Made by a program: the position numbers and the translations under genes. Of a stretch of DNA of 9,237 nt, positions 1-6,486 are shown in pieces. Origin of the DNA: Bacillota bacterium (GTDB lineage: Bacteria; Bacillota_I; Bacilli_A; Acholeplasmatales; Acholeplasmataceae); the NCBI GenBank assembly GCA_023458995.1, contig JAEWVV010000245.1:1-9237 (forward strand), written 5' to 3'. The stretch's first letter is position 1; each line of letters begins with the position of its first letter. The notes under the pieces are model-generated. The model was not told where the DNA came from. It saw only the letters and a program-made list of their open reading frames with translations, and made no database searches.

Positions 1-290
1 GCTCCAACATACTGACTGACCATTGCAACTGTAGCAATCCCCAGTCCAACGACAAGTGCCATAAACAAGTTAAATACTGGCCAGTGAATATTTAATGCAG
101 CAAGCGCTGCATCTAATGTTTCTTGACTCGAAACATCCATACGTGCAACGAAGATTGCATCGACCATATCATGTAAACTTTTTAAAAAGTTGTTCAAAAA
201 AACGGGTATTGCCATTATGACAATACCTTTTAATAACGATGGTTGATGTAATATTCGTTCTAAATTTTGTTTTTTAATGGGACGCGCCAA
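1..290 (-). CDS. MATE-family efflux transporter, N-terminal part (runs off the window)
   Basis: This is the first 96 codons of a multidrug and toxic compound extrusion (MATE) protein, a membrane antiporter that exports organic cations or drugs using a Na+ or H+ gradient. Visible support: a short basic N-terminus, then the usual first helix (LKGIVIMAIPVFLNNF) and a loop HDMVDAIFVARM matching the family's 'YNLVDTIFVGR' region. A second helix ends in VSQYVGA, matching the conserved 'VSQYLGA'. The start is taken as TTG at 290-288, because an in-frame TGA lies at 302-300 and AAGGG sits at 300-296. The next in-frame ATG falls inside the first helix. It begins 14 bases after the stop of the nicotinate phosphoribosyltransferase gene with no terminator between, so the two are probably cotranscribed. 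Substrate cannot be told. The family call is firm; the start is likely. Confidence 0.85.
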   Translation of the reverse strand, partial: MARPIKKQNLERILHQPSLLKGIVIMAIPVFLNNFLKSLHDMVDAIFVARMDVSSQETLDAALAALNIHWPVFNLFMALVVGLGIATVAMVSQYVG

Positions 291-295
291 ACTAA

Positions 296-300
296 CCCTT
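296..300 (-). promoter_or_regulatory. Ribosome binding site deciding the MATE TTG start
   Basis: AAGGG on the minus strand lies five bases upstream of TTG at 290-288. The in-frame TGA at 302-300 excludes any earlier start, so this site supports TTG initiation. Confidence 0.6.
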
Positions 301-304
301 CATT

Positions 305-1741
305 CTATTTTTTATATTTTTTAATCATATCTTGTTTTAAATCCCAGAGTGCTTGTGATAAGTCAACATAGTACTCATGTGGATGTTCAAGTCTTAGAAC
401 TTCTGGCCATAAGCGGTCATGTTCTTGCTTTGCATACTTTCTCACTTCATCAAGTGAAGGGATGGCATAAATAAGTTCACCCTTCTTAAAAATCTGGGTG
501 AGTAATGGAACTGCCGTAAACTTATCAATTGTTTTTGACTTCCAAGGAAAATGTGGGTCAAAGAGATGATAAGGCTCTTTTGGATCAATTGATTCTTCGT
601 GAAGTGTGATCACATCAGCTTCAGCCATACCAAATTCATCATAAAAACGGTAAACTTGCTTGAATCCTGGTGTTGTCGTTTTTTGAATGTTTTCTGAAAT
701 CTTGATTTTAGGAATTAAACTTCCTTCTTCTTCAACTGCAGCTAATTTAAATACACCACCAAACACTGCTTCACTACGTGCTGTAACTAATCTTTCACCA
801 ACACCAAATGCATCAATTTCAGCACCTTGTGCAATAAGTTCTTTAATCAAATACTCGTCAAGTGAGTTTGATACTGTAATTTTTACATCACCTAATCCAT
901 TTGCAGTAAGCATCTTACGTGCTTCTTTTGTTAAATAGGTTAAGTCACCTGAATCAAGTCGAATACCTTTTAAACGATAACCTTTAGGTTCTAAGACTTC
1001 TTTATGAATCTTGATCGCATTTGGTATACCTTGTTTAAGCGTATTATAGGTATCTACTAATAAAACAGTATTTGTCGGATAAGTCGTTGCATAGGCCTTG
1101 AATGCTTCATATTCAGAACCATAACTTTGAATATAACTATGTGCCATTGTTCCAATGGCAGGAATCTTATACATATAATCAACATAGGTATTAGATGATC
1201 CAATAGCCCCTGATATGTAAGCTGCTCTTGCACCATAGATCGATGCATCATAACCATGAGCTCTTCTTGCACCAAACTCTAAAACTGCTCTTCCTTGTGC
1301 GGCATGAACAATTCGTGATGCTTTTGTAGCAATCAAACTTTGATGGTTAATGGTGAGTAGAATCATCGTTTCAATCAGTTGACATTCAATAATTGGACCT
1401 CTAACAATTAGAATAGGTTCATGTGGAAAAATGGGTGTTCCCTCTTTCATCGCATAAACATCACTACTAAATTTAAACGTTTTTAAATACGTTAAAAATG
1501 ATTCATCAAAGACTTTTTTACTTCTTAAATAATCAATTTCGTCTTCTGAAAATGATAAGTTTTCGATGTATTCAATGACTTGTTCCAAACCAGCAAAGAC
1601 AGCGTAGCCACCTTGATCTGGTATCGATCTAAAGAAAACATCAAAAACTGCAATTTGGTTAACCTTTTGGTCCATGTAATATCCATTCGCCATGGTGAGT
1701 TCATAGAAATCCATGAGTAAGGAAAGTTTTCTTTCGTTCAA
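305..1741 (-). CDS. pncB: Nicotinate phosphoribosyltransferase
   Basis: This cytoplasmic enzyme of NAD salvage joins nicotinate to PRPP, with ATP, to make nicotinate mononucleotide. At 478 residues it fits the longer firmicute form. Visible motifs: N-terminal DFYELTMANGYY (11-22), FGARRAHG (156-163), GTMAHSYI (197-204) with His201 at the position of the phosphorylated catalytic histidine, LLVDTYNT (227-234), IRLDSGDL (260-267) and GVGERL (313-318), the last forming the phosphate and PRPP-binding region. The start codon is TTG at 1741-1739, chosen because AGGAGG lies eight bases upstream; the next Met (residue 10) would cut into the conserved N-terminal motif. It is divergent from yaaA and followed after 14 bases by the MATE gene. 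Mollicutes generally depend on imported niacin, which suits this enzyme. No nicotinate transporter is visible beside it. Confidence 0.95.
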   Translation of the reverse strand: MNERKLSLLMDFYELTMANGYYMDQKVNQIAVFDVFFRSIPDQGGYAVFAGLEQVIEYIENLSFSEDEIDYLRSKKVFDESFLTYLKTFKFSSDVYAMKEGTPIFPHEPILIVRGPIIECQLIETMILLTINHQSLIATKASRIVHAAQGRAVLEFGARRAHGYDASIYGARAAYISGAIGSSNTYVDYMYKIPAIGTMAHSYIQSYGSEYEAFKAYATTYPTNTVLLVDTYNTLKQGIPNAIKIHKEVLEPKGYRLKGIRLDSGDLTYLTKEARKMLTANGLGDVKITVSNSLDEYLIKELIAQGAEIDAFGVGERLVTARSEAVFGGVFKLAAVEEEGSLIPKIKISENIQKTTTPGFKQVYRFYDEFGMAEADVITLHEESIDPKEPYHLFDPHFPWKSKTIDKFTAVPLLTQIFKKGELIYAIPSLDEVRKYAKQEHDRLWPEVLRLEHPHEYYVDLSQALWDLKQDMIKKYKK

Positions 1742-1749
1742 CGTTCTAA

Positions 1750-1755
1750 CCTCCT
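1750..1755 (-). promoter_or_regulatory. Strong ribosome binding site for the pncB TTG start
   Basis: AGGAGG on the minus strand, eight bases before TTG at 1741-1739. A near-perfect Shine-Dalgarno placed at this rare start codon is the main reason for choosing it. Confidence 0.85.
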
Positions 1756-1767
1756 GATAACATAACT

Positions 1768-1776
1768 ATTGTATCA
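1768..1776 (-). promoter_or_regulatory. Extended -10 promoter for pncB-MATE
   Basis: TGATACAAT on the minus strand fits the extended -10 form TGnTAnAAT, with TACAAT at 1773-1768. Transcription would begin near 1761, giving a leader of about 20 bases that carries the AGGAGG site. No good -35 box is seen, as is usual for extended -10 promoters. It faces away from the yaaA promoter about 20 bases to its right, so the two share their upstream region. Confidence 0.6.
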
Positions 1777-1791
1777 TTTTTTTCTCTATTT

Positions 1792-1800
1792 TGATATAAT
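1792..1800 (+). promoter_or_regulatory. Extended -10 promoter for yaaA-cls
   Basis: TGATATAAT on the plus strand contains a perfect TATAAT at 1795-1800 with the TG extension. Transcription would begin near 1807, about 19 bases before the yaaA ATG. The -35 region is weak. Its presence argues against the longer reading frame that opens with TTG at 1769, because that start would lie upstream of the transcript. Confidence 0.7.
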
Positions 1801-1825
1801 CAAAGTACAATGTGAGGACATAAAA

Positions 1826-2548
1826 ATGAAGATTTTACTATCCCCGGCAAAGACATTTGCTAAAGAATTAATCAAAGCAAATGACGTGCCTTACTTTTTT
1901 TCTGAAGCAAATATACTAATGAACAAGTTAAAACAAACACCTAAATCTGTGATCCAAAAGAAAATGAAACTAAGTGATAACCTTCTTTTAGATGTTATTT
2001 CTTATATAGATACATTTGGTGAAAACACATATCAAGCCATTTATACCTATCTTGGACAAGCATTCAAGGCATTTCATGTGAAATCACTTGATGATAAATC
2101 ATTAGCTTTTATGCAAGATCATTTAATGATTTTATCTGGTCTCTATGGTATTTTAAAACCATTTGATGGAATTAGTTTATACCGTCTTGAGATGCAAGAC
2201 ACAACAATTGATAATCTCTATTCTTTTTGGCAACCCAAATTAGACTACTATTTTAAGACATTGTGTAAGGATAAAATGATTGTTAGTCTTTTATCTGAAG
2301 AATATCTAAAAGTATTACCCAATGATCTAAATGTTTACCATATCGATTTTATCACCATCAAAGATGGAATGCCACAAAAAAGGTCAATGGAAGTGAAAAC
2401 GATGCGTGGTAAATTTGCCCGTTATTTAATCGAACATCATATTCAAGACTTAAATCATTTAAAGAAAATTATACTTGATGGTTATACTTATGATCAAAAA
2501 CTTTCATCTACACATAAACTTATTTTCAAAAAGGAGGTTATGAAATGA
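1826..2548 (+). CDS. yaaA: YaaA family (DUF328/UPF0246) peroxide stress protein
   Basis: YaaA proteins are known in E. coli to limit oxidative DNA and protein damage by lowering intracellular free iron during peroxide stress; the biochemical mechanism is less settled. The 240 residues match the family along their length: LLSPAKT at 4-10, MILSGLYGILKPFD at 101-114 followed by YRLEM at 119-123, LYSFW at 131-135, SEEYLKVL at 157-164, TMRGKFARYLIEH at 192-204, and a C-terminal LIFKKE. The ATG at 1826 is chosen over an upstream TTG at 1769 because GAGG lies at 1814-1817, eight bases away, and the promoter -10 box sits at 1795-1800. It is first in an operon with cls: its TGA overlaps the next ATG in ATGA. 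Family assignment is sure; the role here is inferred from homology. Confidence 0.93.
   Translation: MKILLSPAKTFAKELIKANDVPYFFSEANILMNKLKQTPKSVIQKKMKLSDNLLLDVISYIDTFGENTYQAIYTYLGQAFKAFHVKSLDDKSLAFMQDHLMILSGLYGILKPFDGISLYRLEMQDTTIDNLYSFWQPKLDYYFKTLCKDKMIVSLLSEEYLKVLPNDLNVYHIDFITIKDGMPQKRSMEVKTMRGKFARYLIEHHIQDLNHLKKIILDGYTYDQKLSSTHKLIFKKEVMK
2531..2537 (+). promoter_or_regulatory. Ribosome binding site of cls inside the end of yaaA
   Basis: AAGGAGG at 2531-2537, seven bases before the cls ATG at 2545, lies within the last yaaA codons. With the ATGA stop/start overlap this indicates translational coupling. Confidence 0.8.
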
Positions 2549-4026
2549 AAAAACTTCTTCGAATGCTTTTAAGCAGAACATTTTTAATTTTATTATTAAT
2601 CTTAGCTCAACTCTTCTTCCTCTTCTACATCCTAAACTATTTATCTCAATTTCTTTATATCCAAATCATTAACTACACGTTATCGGTTTTGATTGTGATG
2701 TATTTACTTGTTAAAGAGGAAAATCCCATCTACAAACTAACCTGGATCATGCCGATATTAATTTTCCCATTATTTGGTGGTATCTTCTATATCATCTATC
2801 GCCAGCAAAACTTCTCAAAGAAAATACTCACAAGATATAAGAATATTGATCAAGAGCGTTATAGATATATGAAGCATCTTGAAAATCCACTACAAACAAA
2901 GACATCCAAATACTTATATAAATTAAACTGGCCGATCTATACGAACACCAAAACAGAATTCTTAGGTTCTGGTGAACTGATGTATGAATCAATGATTAAA
3001 GATTTAAAGAATGCAAAAAGTTATATCTTCTTAGAGTTTTTTATTATCAACAAAGGAGCGATGTGGGATCAAATCTTAGATATCTTAATTGATAAAGCCC
3101 ATGTAGGTGTTGATGTTAAACTAATCTATGATGATTTTGGATCATCAACACTTCCCTATCAGTACCACAAAAAACTTAAAAAATTTCACATTGATGTGAT
3201 CCCCTTCAATCCGATGCGACTACACTTAAATTTCGCGATGAACTATAGAGACCACAGAAAGATTGTTGTTATTGATGGTAAAGTGGGTTATACCGGTGGT
3301 ATTAATATTGGAGATGAATACATCAATAAGATTCAACCCTTTGGTCATTGGCATGATGCCGGTATCCGCTTAGAAGGTGAAGCAGTTTGGAGTTTAGTGC
3401 TTTGTTTTCTTGAAAACTACAGATTCCAAACCGGTAAAAAAGTCGACTACTTAAATTATCAGAACACAAATATCCAAACTTCTGATGGTTATGTTGCAGC
3501 ATTTAATGATGCACCACTCGATCGAGAACTCACATCTAAAAATATGTATTTATCACTGATTACTTCTGCAACGAAATCCATTGATATCACAACACCCTAC
3601 TTAATCATCGATAACGAATTATCAGAAGCCTTAAAGCTTGCATCAAAATCAGGTGTTGAGGTTAGAATTATTATTCCTTACATACCTGATAAGAAACTTA
3701 TCTTTATGGTCACTGAATCCTATGTACCAGAACTCATGCAAGCAGGAGTCAAGGTTTACCGCTACACCCCAGGTTTCATTCATTCCAAAATGATGATCGT
3801 AGATGGGAATGAAGCGATGATAGGTACATGCAACTTAGATTTTAGAAGTTTGTATCTTCACTTTGAAAATTCGGTTTATTTAAACCAAGCATCAACCATA
3901 AAAGATATGCTTAACTTCTATGAAGATACGATTAATGTATCATCTAAGATTGAAAGCACTGTTAAAAAGAATATCTTTTATAAGTTATTTCAAAGTTTTT
4001 TAAGAGGATTTGCATCACTCATGTAA
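2545..4026 (+). CDS. cls: Cardiolipin synthase (phospholipase D superfamily)
   Basis: This membrane enzyme condenses two phosphatidylglycerol molecules into cardiolipin and glycerol. The 493 residues show the full bacterial layout. There are two N-terminal membrane segments (about 11-35 and 40-57, with a further hydrophobic stretch at 66-85), then two phospholipase D domains. Each has an intact HxKxxxxD motif: His237-Lys239-Asp244 (HRKIVVID) followed by GGINIGDEY, and His413-Lys415-Asp420 (HSKMMIVD) followed by GTCNLDFRS. Length is typical and no catalytic residue is missing. Its ATG overlaps the yaaA stop by four bases and has AAGGAGG seven bases upstream. A strong terminator follows directly after the TAA. 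Cardiolipin is a common lipid in wall-less Acholeplasma membranes, so a housekeeping lipid role is likely. The pairing with yaaA gives no obvious shared pathway. Confidence 0.95.
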   Translation: MKKLLRMLLSRTFLILLLILAQLFFLFYILNYLSQFLYIQIINYTLSVLIVMYLLVKEENPIYKLTWIMPILIFPLFGGIFYIIYRQQNFSKKILTRYKNIDQERYRYMKHLENPLQTKTSKYLYKLNWPIYTNTKTEFLGSGELMYESMIKDLKNAKSYIFLEFFIINKGAMWDQILDILIDKAHVGVDVKLIYDDFGSSTLPYQYHKKLKKFHIDVIPFNPMRLHLNFAMNYRDHRKIVVIDGKVGYTGGINIGDEYINKIQPFGHWHDAGIRLEGEAVWSLVLCFLENYRFQTGKKVDYLNYQNTNIQTSDGYVAAFNDAPLDRELTSKNMYLSLITSATKSIDITTPYLIIDNELSEALKLASKSGVEVRIIIPYIPDKKLIFMVTESYVPELMQAGVKVYRYTPGFIHSKMMIVDGNEAMIGTCNLDFRSLYLHFENSVYLNQASTIKDMLNFYEDTINVSSKIESTVKKNIFYKLFQSFLRGFASLM

Positions 4027-4050
4027 AAAGGGCGAAAATTTCGCCCTTTT
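4026..4050. terminator. Bidirectional rho-independent terminator between cls and the antiporter gene
   Basis: The arms AAAAGGGCG and CGCCCTTTT form a nine-pair or longer stem around an A/T loop centred at 4038. T-rich tracts follow on both strands (CTTTTATT on plus, CTTTTTAC on minus). It lies between the convergent stops of cls (4026) and the antiporter gene (4052), so one hairpin serves both. Confidence 0.9.
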
Positions 4051-4051
4051 A

Positions 4052-5260
4052 TTATGCAGTAAGTGATATTTCTCCAGCTTTCTTCAAAGCCATCTTCGTA
4101 ATGACTGGACCAACAAGTTCATAAATTAATGTACCTGCTAAAATGATGGCTCTAATCTGAGATCCCATTTCAACATTTAGAACTTGAGTTGCTATTAAAG
4201 ATAACCCAATCGCGACCCCAGCTTGTGGAACAAGTGCATATCCTAAGTATTTAGCAACAACAGGTTCTGCTTTAGTGACCTTAGCACCAAACCAAGCCCC
4301 AAAGATCTTACCAACCACTCGAAATAAGACATAGACAACACCAATGATACCAACAACACCTAAAACCTTAATATCAAGTTCAGCACCGGATAAAACGAAG
4401 AATAGTGTGAAAATTGGAGGTGTAATAAAATAGAGTAATCCGTTAACATCTTCTACCTTGGAGCTGACATTACCAAAAACAGCACCTAACATCATGGCTG
4501 CTAATAGTGGTGATGCATGAAGCCAGTTTGCCAAAAAGAGTGTTAAGAAAATAACAGCAATCGATAAACTAATGCGGTTACCTCTACCTGTGAACCATTT
4601 ACAGCCAAACACTAAGATTAGTCCTGTTACAGAACCAATGCCAAGTGATACAGCAATTTCTATAAATGGTTGTAAAACTTGTAACCATACAGGTGATGCT
4701 GACGCTTCTCCTGATAAAGCATTCGCTACTGCAACGAAAACACCAAATAAAATGATGGCTACCGAGTCATCAAGTGCAACGACACTTAATAATGTTTCAG
4801 TAAGTTTACCTTTTGCTTTGTACTGTCTAACAACCATAATGGTTGCTGCTGGAGCAGTTGCTGCAGCAATCGCTGATAGCACTAAAGCAAATCTAAAGTT
4901 TGTCATTGATAAATCGCCTTTAATAAGGAAAAATCCTAAAACAGCGATCAGTGTCACAATAACAGCGAAAAACGCTTCAAAGACTGCAATCCAAATGGGT
5001 GTTGCACCCACACGTCTAAAATAACTAAGTTTCATTTCAGTACCGATGCTAAACGCGATAAAACCTAAAGCAACCGAACTAATTACAGAGAAACTTTCAA
5101 TTGTATCGTGTGGAATAATATTGAAAACTGATGGTCCTAGAAGTAAGCCACCAACGAGATAGCCTGTAACATTGGGGAGTTTAATCAGTTTGGCAAGCTT
5201 ACCAAACAGTAATCCTGTAGCGAGTAATACGCCTATATAAAGTAAAATCGAATTTTCCAT
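4052..5260 (-). CDS. CPA2-family cation:proton antiporter (Na_H_Exchanger domain)
   Basis: This integral membrane antiporter exchanges Na+ or K+ for H+, serving pH and ion balance. The 402 residues are almost all hydrophobic segments (about 12-13). Family signatures: VTGYLVGGLLLGPSVF (31-46), SAIAAATAPAAT (129-140) for the unwound helix, and VALDDSVAIILF (161-172). Asp164-Asp165 of the last correspond to the ion-binding acidic pair. LFFVLSGAELD (286-296) and a late helix with YALVPQAGVAIGLSL (341-355) also match. Unlike KefB/KefC it has no C-terminal RCK/TrkA-N nucleotide-binding tail. The ATG at 5260 has only a distant GGAAG site, 17 bases after the stop of the PII-like gene, so translation may be coupled to that gene. 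It ends at the hairpin shared with cls. The transported cation is not determinable. Confidence 0.9.
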   Translation of the reverse strand: MENSILLYIGVLLATGLLFGKLAKLIKLPNVTGYLVGGLLLGPSVFNIIPHDTIESFSVISSVALGFIAFSIGTEMKLSYFRRVGATPIWIAVFEAFFAVIVTLIAVLGFFLIKGDLSMTNFRFALVLSAIAAATAPAATIMVVRQYKAKGKLTETLLSVVALDDSVAIILFGVFVAVANALSGEASASPVWLQVLQPFIEIAVSLGIGSVTGLILVFGCKWFTGRGNRISLSIAVIFLTLFLANWLHASPLLAAMMLGAVFGNVSSKVEDVNGLLYFITPPIFTLFFVLSGAELDIKVLGVVGIIGVVYVLFRVVGKIFGAWFGAKVTKAEPVVAKYLGYALVPQAGVAIGLSLIATQVLNVEMGSQIRAIILAGTLIYELVGPVITKMALKKAGEISLTA

Positions 5261-5277
5261 GAGTTTATTTACGCTTC

Positions 5278-5613
5278 CTAACCTTTGTACCCTTTGATAC
5301 TGTCAATAGGAACTGTAAATGCGATACCCGTATTTGGTGCATCTAGGCTGCCTGCAATATCATTAATAACCTGATAAACAACATCGACTTGTTCATCAGG
5401 TAATGCAAGCAAAATCACTTTCGATTCTGTTCTTGGCATATCTAAAATAGCTTTAAGTGAGCCCAACCAGGGCACATCTTCTTTTCCAGCTAAAGCTCTT
5501 CCCATACCGGTTGATGAGACAATGGTTGCTCCTTTGATATTTTTCTTAGTAAGTTCTTTTAGAAATTTTTCTAACTGTTCTGGTTTGTTCATGACATAAA
5601 ACATTAATTTCAT
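5278..5613 (-). CDS. PII-like small signalling protein, partner of the antiporter
   Basis: A 111-residue protein with the size and strand order of the PII (GlnB/GlnK) fold: an opening strand MKLMFYVM, helix 11-24, strand GATIVSSTGMG (28-38), a flexible segment about 38-55 at the T-loop position, strand SKVILLALP (64-72), helix 73-87, then DAPNTGIAFTVPID (91-104). The last resembles the nucleotide-binding B-loop and following 'GKIFVxPVE' strand. It lacks the canonical T-loop sequence with Tyr51, so it is PII-like and not a classical nitrogen regulator. GlnK-AmtB and SbtB-SbtA are known PII/transporter pairs; by analogy it may bind and gate the downstream antiporter, though this is inference. 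AGAAGG seven bases before the ATG and a strong promoter make it the first gene of the pair. Its ligand is unknown. Confidence 0.75.
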   Translation of the reverse strand: MKLMFYVMNKPEQLEKFLKELTKKNIKGATIVSSTGMGRALAGKEDVPWLGSLKAILDMPRTESKVILLALPDEQVDVVYQVINDIAGSLDAPNTGIAFTVPIDSIKGYKG

Positions 5614-5620
5614 AATTACG

Positions 5621-5626
5621 CCTTCT
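5621..5626 (-). promoter_or_regulatory. Ribosome binding site of the PII-like gene
   Basis: AGAAGG on the minus strand, seven bases before the ATG at 5613-5611. It is much better placed than the site before the antiporter, suggesting the small protein is made in excess over the transporter. Confidence 0.6.
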
Positions 5627-5636
5627 TTCCTCGTTT

Positions 5637-5665
5637 ATGATACGCCTTGTATAATCTTTTGTCAA
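5637..5665 (-). promoter_or_regulatory. Promoter of the PII-like/antiporter operon
   Basis: A perfect -35 TTGACA at 5665-5660, a 17-base spacer, and -10 TATCAT at 5642-5637, all on the minus strand. Transcription would start near 5630, giving a short leader that contains the AGAAGG site. This is the best-matched sigma-70-type promoter in the window. Confidence 0.8.
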
Positions 5666-5676
5666 CATCATTTAAC

Positions 5677-5697
5677 AAAAAAAGCCTTTCGGCTTTT
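5677..5697 (-). terminator. Rho-independent terminator after the six-helix membrane protein gene
   Basis: On the minus strand AAAAGCC-GAAA-GGCTTTT forms a seven-pair stem (5697-5691 with 5686-5680) closed by a GAAA tetraloop. It is followed by further T residues, giving a seven-T run at 5683-5677. It lies 15 bases after the stop at 5713 and just upstream of the PII-like promoter, insulating the two units. Confidence 0.9.
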
Positions 5698-5712
5698 ATA
5701 TATTTATAAATG

Positions 5713-6408
5713 TTATTTTCTTGCAAAACCTAAAGTACCAAATAAACCACCGATTGCATTTAATAGATAGGTTAAGATGTATAAAACAGTTGTAATCGTA
5801 CCATAGATTTCAACATCTGCTAATGAAGGAACAAATAAGTTTTTAACAATCAGCATTGCGATTGCTAAGAACAATGTAATTGAACCTAAACGAAGCATGA
5901 ATATTGAGAAACGACCTGGTTTCTTGTATGCATATAATACCCAAAGTAAGAAAGGAACAGCAACTGTCACAGCAGGAATAATGTATTCTGAAAGTGCAAC
6001 GAGTTGTTCAAATGGTCCTTCAATAAAACCTAAGATATTACCAAGCCAAGCTGGTGAATCAACTGCGATAGGTACTAGAACAGATTGACCAGAAAATGAG
6101 TTTTCAACAAATAAGAAAACAAGAGTCAATGTAAGGAGTACGCGTAGAATCAAACCTTTGCGAATTGCCCAAAGGATGAAAATCTGACCTACGATGAGTG
6201 CAAGCACTGCATATTGACTAATAAATACATATTGGGAAGTAAAATCACTGACCATTTGTGCATAGGGAAGTAATGTTTCAATAAAAGGTAGCGTTTGATA
6301 CGTAAGGATCAGTTCAACTGCTAAGAAGACAGATGATACTAAAACAAGCATAAATCCAAGCGTTCTCACGATTTTGCCAAAGGCTTTGTTATAAACACGT
6401 TTGTTCAT
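5713..6408 (-). CDS. Unknown integral membrane protein, about six transmembrane segments
   Basis: I do not recognise a family. The 231-residue product (233 if the GTG two codons earlier at 6414 is used) has a short basic N-terminus (NKRVYNK). Hydrophobic stretches lie at about 15-37, 65-82, 86-102, 141-161, 171-190 and 203-226, with small loops. Basic clusters RKGLILR (near 83-89) and YKKPGRF (near 161-167) would be on the inner side by the positive-inside rule. No catalytic motif, lipobox or extracytoplasmic domain is visible. The start is uncertain: ATG at 6408 and GTG at 6414 share a weak purine-rich upstream region. It ends at its own terminator and begins 78 bases after the orphan EIIC stop. 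It may read through from that gene or use the extended -10 box at 6449-6457. A transport or membrane-organising role is possible but unsupported. Confidence 0.75.
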   Translation of the reverse strand: MNKRVYNKAFGKIVRTLGFMLVLVSSVFLAVELILTYQTLPFIETLLPYAQMVSDFTSQYVFISQYAVLALIVGQIFILWAIRKGLILRVLLTLTLVFLFVENSFSGQSVLVPIAVDSPAWLGNILGFIEGPFEQLVALSEYIIPAVTVAVPFLLWVLYAYKKPGRFSIFMLRLGSITLFLAIAMLIVKNLFVPSLADVEIYGTITTVLYILTYLLNAIGGLFGTLGFARK

Positions 6409-6448
6409 AAACACACCACTTTCTTATCTATAATTTATTTCAATACCT

Positions 6449-6457
6449 ATTTTATCA
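6449..6457 (-). promoter_or_regulatory. Possible extended -10 promoter for the six-helix membrane protein
   Basis: TGATAAAAT on the minus strand fits TGnTAnAAT, with a start predicted near 6442, about 34 bases before the ATG. There is no convincing -35 box, and the sequence is so AT-rich that a chance match is possible. Confidence 0.4.
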
Positions 6458-6486
6458 TATAAATATGGATATGTTATATATTCAGA

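Noticed and set aside
1769..1825. A longer YaaA protein starting at TTG 1769
   Set aside because: The extra residues would overlap the promoter -10 box. The family N-terminus (MKILLSPAKT) begins at 1826, with its own ribosome binding site.
4572..5024. Plus-strand ORF of 150 codons inside the antiporter gene
   Set aside because: It is an antisense shadow of a well-supported membrane protein gene, with a low-complexity product and no ribosome binding site. The same holds for the plus-strand frames at 687-938, 5897-6088 and 6752-7051 and the minus-strand frame at 1057-1275.
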